From positions 62,001-126,000 of the forward strand of contig JANXTZ010000011.1 of assembly GCA_025352125.1 (NCBI GenBank): 64,000 bases of DNA. Reading direction: 5' to 3'. The stretch is from Deinococcales bacterium (lineage in GTDB: Bacteria > Deinococcota > Deinococci > Deinococcales > JAAFIG01). Position 1 is the stretch's first letter. Each line of letters opens with the position of its first letter. The translations under genes and the position numbers were made by a program. The notes beneath the pieces were generated by a model. It was not told the origin of the DNA, did not search any database, and saw only the letters and a program-made list of their open reading frames with translations. Below, in pieces: positions 59,883 through 64,000 of the stretch.

Positions 59883-60254
59883 ATGGGATTATTCGATGGT
59901 GTTTTGGGCGGAATTCTCGGTGCCGGTGCGTTGACCGTTGTCACCAAGTATGTGAATGATCACGGCGGTTTGCAGGGCGTGGTTGACCAATTTTCCAAAC
60001 AAGGTTTGGGCGGCACAATCAACTCTTGGATTGGCATGGGCGATAACGAACCCGTCACCGCCGACCAAATCACCCAAGCCGTTGGTTCGGACAAACTTCA
60101 TGAAATGGCGAAAGAAGCGGGCGTCGAACCTGCCGTGTTGGCTGGTCAACTCGCCGAGCACTTGCCGACCGCCATTGATAAGCTGACGCCAACTGGCAAA
60201 TTGCCCGATGCGGCAGCCGTCACTTCGGCAATTCCCCAAGCTCCAAAACTGTAG
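59883..60254 (+). CDS. YidB/DUF937-family protein
   Basis: 123 residues. GLFDGVLGGILGAG at the start, LQGVVDQFSKQGLGGTINSWIGMGDNEPVTADQI and HEMAKEAGVEPAVLAGQLAEHLPTAID form the YidB/DUF937 signature. The protein is small and helical and has no known enzymatic role. GGGAGG lies six bases before the ATG; the gene ends before a good terminator. Confidence 0.88.
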   Translation: MGLFDGVLGGILGAGALTVVTKYVNDHGGLQGVVDQFSKQGLGGTINSWIGMGDNEPVTADQITQAVGSDKLHEMAKEAGVEPAVLAGQLAEHLPTAIDKLTPTGKLPDAAAVTSAIPQAPKL

Positions 60255-60272
60255 ATCAACGCTCGAGCTTTA

Positions 60273-60299
60273 GGTGCGCTTTTTGGGCGCACCTTTTTT
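60273..60299 (+). terminator. Terminator between the YidB-like gene and gltX
   Basis: GGTGCGC and GCGCACC pair perfectly around a seven-base loop, followed by TTTTTT. It is placed for the plus-strand gene. Confidence 0.85.
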
Positions 60300-60302
60300 G
60301 CC

Positions 60303-61727
60303 TCATCCAAGTGCGTTTTTGATGCGCTCGAGCACCTTGTTCTTGCCCAACACCCTCAAGACTTCAAACATCCCAGGACTCTCGAGCCTGCCTGTAATGG
60401 CTGCCCGAAGTGGTTGCATGACCGCCCCAAGTTTTGCGCCACTGGTTTCGGCATAACCCTTAAAAATTGGCTCGAGCGTCGCCTGATCCCACGTTGTAAC
60501 CCCCTCGAGTTGCGGCAGCAAAGCCCGCAAATGCTCGATTCCTTCTTGCAGTTTGGCTGCGGCTTTCTCCTCGAGTTCAATGTCTTTAAAAAAATACGCA
60601 ACTTTTTGCGGAAGCTCGGAGAGCAGATTGAAGCGTTCGCGCAAAATGTGCACCACGTTCGAGATGTACGTATGGTTTGAAATATCAAAACCAGCTTGCT
60701 CGAGGAAGGGTTTCGCATGTTCGGTTAATGACTCGAGGCTGAGCACTTCACGAATGTACTTGCCATTCAGCCAAGTCAGCTTGTCCAGATCAAACACGGG
60801 TCCGCCCAAACTGACCCGCTCCCAAGAAAAATGTTCGATCATGTCAGAAACACCGAACACTTCTCGAGCGTCCGGCATACTCCAAGCCATCATGCCGAGG
60901 TAATTCAGTAAGGCTTCAGGAAAAATGCCCATCTCGCGGTACGAATCGACGCTGGTGTTGGACTTGCGTTTGGAGAGTTTGGACTTGTCAGGGTTGCGCA
61001 ACAGCGGCGTGTGAATCCATTTAGGTTCATCCCAGCCAAACGCCCGGTAAATCAAAACGTGAATTGGTGTGCTCGAGAGCCACTCCTCGGCACGAATCAC
61101 GTGGGTCACGCCCATGAGACGGTCATCGACCATAGCGGCAAGGTGATACGTCGGCAGACCATCGGCTTTTAAGAGCACCTTGTCATCAATGCCAGTATTG
61201 TCAAACTCGACCTCGCCACGCAACACATCATTGACAATCGTTTTACCCTCGAGCGGGACTTTGAGGCGCACCACAAATGCCTCGCCCGCCAATGCTCGAG
61301 CGTCCGACTCTTCGCGCGACAAACCACGGTCGCGGCGGTTGTAACCCTGCTCCATGTGACCTTGAAGTTTGGCTTGTTCTCTGGCGGCGGTCAACTCCTC
61401 GCTGGTGTCAAAGGCACGGTACGCCCAACCGTTACCGAGCAAAATTTGCGCGTGTTGCTGGTGCAAAACGGCGCGTTCGGTCTGAATGTATGGCGCGTTC
61501 GGACCACCGACCACGGGCGACTCGTCGGGGGAAATGCCGAGCCAGTTCAGCATCTCGAGGATTCGTTGTTGCGAAATCTCGTTGTAACGTGCGCGGTCTG
61601 TGTCTTCGATACGGACAATAAAATGACCGTGGTTTTGCTTGGCAAACACAAAATTGTAAAGCGCCTGATACGCCGTACCAACGTGAGGGTCGCCAGTTGG
61701 CGAAGGGGCAATGCGGGTTTTAATCAT
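60303..61727 (-). CDS. gltX: Glutamyl-tRNA synthetase
   Basis: 474 residues, class I synthetase that charges tRNA-Glu. TRIAPSPTGDPHVGTAYQAL at the start carries the HIGH-type motif (HVGT), and KLSKRKSNTSV at about residue 240 the KMSKS motif; DTDRARYNE, DGLPTYHLA and EEWLSSTPIHVLIYRAF are further standards. Length equals Thermus GltX (468). The ATG at 61727 gives the family's N-terminus; 21 open codons upstream are ignored. A GAGG stands before the ATG. Whether it is discriminating or also charges tRNA-Gln is not decided here. Confidence 0.96.
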   Translation of the reverse strand: MIKTRIAPSPTGDPHVGTAYQALYNFVFAKQNHGHFIVRIEDTDRARYNEISQQRILEMLNWLGISPDESPVVGGPNAPYIQTERAVLHQQHAQILLGNGWAYRAFDTSEELTAAREQAKLQGHMEQGYNRRDRGLSREESDARALAGEAFVVRLKVPLEGKTIVNDVLRGEVEFDNTGIDDKVLLKADGLPTYHLAAMVDDRLMGVTHVIRAEEWLSSTPIHVLIYRAFGWDEPKWIHTPLLRNPDKSKLSKRKSNTSVDSYREMGIFPEALLNYLGMMAWSMPDAREVFGVSDMIEHFSWERVSLGGPVFDLDKLTWLNGKYIREVLSLESLTEHAKPFLEQAGFDISNHTYISNVVHILRERFNLLSELPQKVAYFFKDIELEEKAAAKLQEGIEHLRALLPQLEGVTTWDQATLEPIFKGYAETSGAKLGAVMQPLRAAITGRLESPGMFEVLRVLGKNKVLERIKNALG

Positions 61728-61817
61728 GAAAACCTCGAGAGAGAAACTGGAAAATGGAGGACAGACGGTAAGGTGTGTCTTGCACACCAAAATTGTTGAA
61801 CATTAGGTGCGCGGGGC

Positions 61818-61850
61818 GACCCAAGCCCGTTAGGTGCTGAGGTCAGGGTC
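61818..61850 (+). repeat. Bulged-hairpin element, copy E
   Basis: Outer stem GACCC / GGGTC (five pairs), AA, inner GCCC-GTTA-GGTGC, an eight-base 3' strand, then AAGAAGCG. It is the only copy away from ruvA, between gltX and the amidohydrolase gene. A partial relative (TTAGGTGCGCGGGG) lies directly before it. Confidence 0.75.
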
Positions 61851-62012
61851 AAGAAGCGCACCCTACGGCTCAAGGTCAGATTCTACCTGTTCTGTCCAGG
61901 TTCTCGAAACCCAAGAGTAATCAACAGCAAATTCATGCCATCAGTTTACCCTCGAGTTTCTGATCTGGCATCGTCAAAATGGCGGATGGGTGATCGCGTT
62001 AAACTTGAAATC

Positions 62013-63395
62013 ATGACAACTTTACTGGTCAAAAATGCAATGGTACTGGCAACCATGAACGCGCAAAAACTCGAGATCAAAGGTGCTGGGTTGTTCGCTC
62101 GAGACGGCGTGATTGAACAGGTCGCGCCAACGTCCCAATTGCCAACGACTGCCGATGTGGTGCTGGACTTGACCGATCATGTGGTGCTGCCTGGTTTGGT
62201 CAACACGCACCATCACTTTTACCAAACGCTCACTCGAGCTGTGGTTGGCGCACAAAACGCAAATCTGTTCTCTTGGTTGAAGACCTTGTACCCGATCTGG
62301 GCGCGGTTGACGCCCGAAGCCATGCGGGTTTCAACGCAACTGGCATTGGCAGAACTGGCGCGTTCGGGTTGCACCACCGCCAGCGACCACCATTATATTT
62401 TCCCCAACGGTTGCACGCTGGACGATCAGATTCTGGCGGCTCGAGCGGTTGGATTGCGGCTTCATGCGTCTCGAGGTTCGATGAGTCTGGGCGAATCGGC
62501 TGGGGGTTTGCCGCCAGATCATGTGGTCGAGGTTGAGGATTTTATTTTGCGCGATTCACAGCGTCTAATCGAAACCTATCACGACCCCAAACCAGGCGCG
62601 ATGACCAGGGTTGTGCTCGCGCCGTGCTCACCGTTCAGCGTCACACCAGATTTGATGCGGGAAAGTGCCAGGATGGCTCGAGCCTACAAGGTCATGCTTC
62701 ACACGCACCTGGCAGAAACCAAAGACGAACAAGATTTTTGTCTGGCGCAATTTGGCAAGCGTCCCGTGGCACTCATGGAAGACCTGGGTTGGTTGGAGCG
62801 CGACGTTTGGTTTGCCCACGCGGTTCATGTCAACGACCTCGAGATAACGCAATTTGCCACTTGCGGTTGCGGCGCGGCGCACTGTCCGAGCAGCAACATG
62901 CGGCTCGCCAGTGGCATTGCCCCCTTGCGAAAGTACCTGAAAGCGGGCGTCAATGTTGGACTTGGGGTCGATGGCAGCGCCAGCAACGACGGTTCGAGTT
63001 TGCTGCTCGAGGCGCGACAAGCCATGCTGCTCTCACGGCTCGAGATTGCCGAAAAAGAACGCCGCAACGAAGCGTTTGACGCCGCGCAACTCTCGGCTCG
63101 AGAAGCCCTGGAGGTTGCCACGATTGGCGGCGCGAAAGTCCTCGGACGCGATGACATTGGATCGCTCGAGGTTGGCAAACGTGCCGACTTTTTCGCGGTC
63201 AACCTCAACCGCCTCGAGTTTGCGGGCGCGTGGCACGACCCGATTGCCGCCGTGGTGTTTTGCGCTACACCCAAGGTTGATTTGACCGTGGTTGAAGGAC
63301 GAATCATTGTACAAAATGGCGAACTGGTCACGCTCGAGACTGGCAGCCTGATCGAACGGCACAACCGTTTGGCGAAAGATTTGGTGAATGGATAA
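62013..63395 (+). CDS. Amidohydrolase, 8-oxoguanine deaminase / AtzB-TrzN group
   Basis: 460 residues, a TIM-barrel metal-dependent hydrolase. VVLPGLVNTHHHFYQT holds the HxH ligand pair (about residues 66-68), MLHTHLAETKDE the next His, VWFAHAVHVND another, and NVGLGVDGSASND the metal Asp. The HHHFYQTLTR form and CPSSNMRLASGIAPL are characteristic of hydroxydechloroatrazine ethylaminohydrolase and 8-oxoguanine deaminase; the latter is the more likely natural role, purine salvage or repair. TAAACT ends seven bases before the ATG at 62013, and 26 open codons upstream are rejected. Confidence 0.88.
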   Translation: MTTLLVKNAMVLATMNAQKLEIKGAGLFARDGVIEQVAPTSQLPTTADVVLDLTDHVVLPGLVNTHHHFYQTLTRAVVGAQNANLFSWLKTLYPIWARLTPEAMRVSTQLALAELARSGCTTASDHHYIFPNGCTLDDQILAARAVGLRLHASRGSMSLGESAGGLPPDHVVEVEDFILRDSQRLIETYHDPKPGAMTRVVLAPCSPFSVTPDLMRESARMARAYKVMLHTHLAETKDEQDFCLAQFGKRPVALMEDLGWLERDVWFAHAVHVNDLEITQFATCGCGAAHCPSSNMRLASGIAPLRKYLKAGVNVGLGVDGSASNDGSSLLLEARQAMLLSRLEIAEKERRNEAFDAAQLSAREALEVATIGGAKVLGRDDIGSLEVGKRADFFAVNLNRLEFAGAWHDPIAAVVFCATPKVDLTVVEGRIIVQNGELVTLETGSLIERHNRLAKDLVNG

Positions 63396-63492
63396 AGCGC
63401 CAGCGATCAAACTTTTCGTGAACTGACTTGTGATTGTCTCGAAATTGATTGTCACCGAGGGCGAACACTAGCCGTCCTCATCAAAAACACGA

Positions 63493-63498
63493 TACACT
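63493..63498 (+). promoter_or_regulatory. -10 hexamer of a leaderless transcript (ftsE)
   Basis: TACACT, then TTGTCC, then the GTG at 63505. Confidence 0.5.
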
Positions 63499-63504
63499 TT
63501 GTCC

Positions 63505-64000
63505 GTGATTCAGTTTCATCGCGTCAGCCTCGAATATCCCGTGACCAGAACCTTGGCGCTCGAGGATGTCAACCTTCACATCAAAAAAGGCGAGTTTGTG
63601 TACTTGACAGGACATTCGGGCGCGGGCAAGTCGAGTTTTTTGGGTTTGCTGATCAAGTCACTCAAACCCACCAAGGGGCAGGTTTATGTGGCGGGCGATC
63701 CGCTCGCCAAGTTTAAGGCGGGTCGAATCGCGCAGCACCGTCGGCGCATCGGCATGGTGTTTCAGGACCATCAGTTGCTCGATCACCTCAGTGTTTTTGA
63801 AAACATTACTTTTGCCTTGAGAATTACCGGTGCGCCAGCCAGAGAGTGGGAGGAACGCACCATGCACGTCATGCGTATGGTCGGACTCGAGTTCAAGCGC
63901 AACTCTTTCCCAATTCAACTCTCGCAGGGCGAACGCCAGCGTGTTGCCATCGCTCGGGCCATCGTGACCAACCCTGTGCTGTTGCTTGCCGACGAACCCA
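63505..64000 (+). CDS. ftsE: Cell-division ABC transporter ATP-binding protein FtsE, partial
   Basis: 165 codons to the right edge; about 60 more would be expected. With FtsX it controls cell-wall hydrolysis at the division septum. Walker A is TGHSGAGKSS, the Q loop MVFQDHQLLDHLSVFENI, the ABC signature LSQGERQRVAIARA, and Walker B LLLADEP lies at the end of the window. The start is a GTG at 63505, with TACACT six bases before it and no ribosome binding site, so the message appears leaderless. Confidence 0.93.
   Translation, partial: MIQFHRVSLEYPVTRTLALEDVNLHIKKGEFVYLTGHSGAGKSSFLGLLIKSLKPTKGQVYVAGDPLAKFKAGRIAQHRRRIGMVFQDHQLLDHLSVFENITFALRITGAPAREWEERTMHVMRMVGLEFKRNSFPIQLSQGERQRVAIARAIVTNPVLLLADEP

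Larger units (their letters stand above)
1..64000. repeat. CTCGAG palindrome iterated across the whole window
   Basis: The six-base palindrome CTCGAG recurs about every 140 bases. By eye I count about 35 copies in bases 1-5000, for example at 236, 369, 910, 1276, 2296, 2548, 4396 and 4965, against about one expected by chance. Copies fall in every reading frame: in phase it gives Leu-Glu, shifted by one base it gives a CGA arginine codon, shifted by two it gives Ser(TCG)-Ser/Arg. It also occurs in gaps and in a terminator stem near 30436. This is not a tandem repeat; spacing is irregular and flanks differ. The closest known parallel is HIP1 in cyanobacteria. Confidence 0.95.

Noticed and set aside
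61728-62012. A gene in the gap between gltX and the amidohydrolase gene
   Set aside because: No frame with a start signal or protein-like composition; the gap holds hairpin copy E and the amidohydrolase promoter only.
1-64000. CTCGAG as an artefact of cloning with XhoI linkers
   Set aside because: The sites are far too many, lie inside intact conserved genes in coding phase, and have varied flanks.

Overview
This window is a dense stretch of bacterial chromosome with about 60 genes on both strands, short gaps, and no rRNA, tRNA, prophage, CRISPR array or complete insertion sequence that I can see. The best lineage guess is a member or relative of the Deinococcota. The reasons are a fused MoaD-MoaE protein, a DUF4388 protein, a very large ATPase/TPR/BTAD regulator, and many genes with a -10 hexamer only 5 to 8 bases before the start codon and no ribosome binding site (leaderless transcripts). 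This is an inference; no marker gene fixes it.

The strongest genome-scale signal is the palindrome CTCGAG. I counted about 35 copies in the first 5 kb, roughly one per 140 bases, where a random sequence of this composition would hold about one. It continues across the window in genes and gaps alike, in all three reading frames (Leu-Glu, x-Arg-x, x-Ser-x). It resembles the HIP1 palindrome of cyanobacteria in behaviour, with a different sequence.

Layout: 1-6.2 kb holds kynurenine formamidase, secreted phosphoesterase and lipoproteins, and small membrane or DinB-like proteins. 6.2-11.3 kb has alpha-glucan phosphorylase under two LacI-type operators, a broken phosphoesterase between two glyoxalase 3' ends, a methyltransferase and a glyoxalase. 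11.4-15.2 kb has two SDR oxidoreductases and a YjhG/YagF-type sugar-acid dehydratase. 15.3-17.8 kb has ruvA, a divergent FMN-dehydrogenase relative and a histidine phosphatase, with four copies of a structured hairpin element between them. 18-30.4 kb carries HD and TerC proteins, citrate synthase, a LacI regulator, phospholipase D, acyl-CoA dehydrogenase, a ParA-like ATPase, moaD-moaE, DUF4388 and TPR proteins. 30.6-36.5 kb has rnhA, a GNAT protein, alanine dehydrogenase with a divergent Lrp regulator, a toxin-antitoxin pair, truB, and a REP-associated tyrosine transposase with several REP palindromes. 36.5-45 kb has a MoxR/DUF5691/SWIM operon, a small secreted peptide beside a TPR-GGDEF protein, agmatine deiminase and an HD-GYP phosphodiesterase. 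45-64 kb has trmFO, a VanW protein, the large BTAD regulator, nrnA, an EVE/SCP2 operon, ftsY, gltX, an amidohydrolase and the start of ftsE.

The most interesting unexplained items are the CTCGAG iteration; a five-copy hairpin element whose outer stem differs in nearly every copy yet always pairs, around a constant bulged inner hairpin with a GNNA-like loop; and the secreted CGGGSC-ending peptide next to a TPR-GGDEF sensor.
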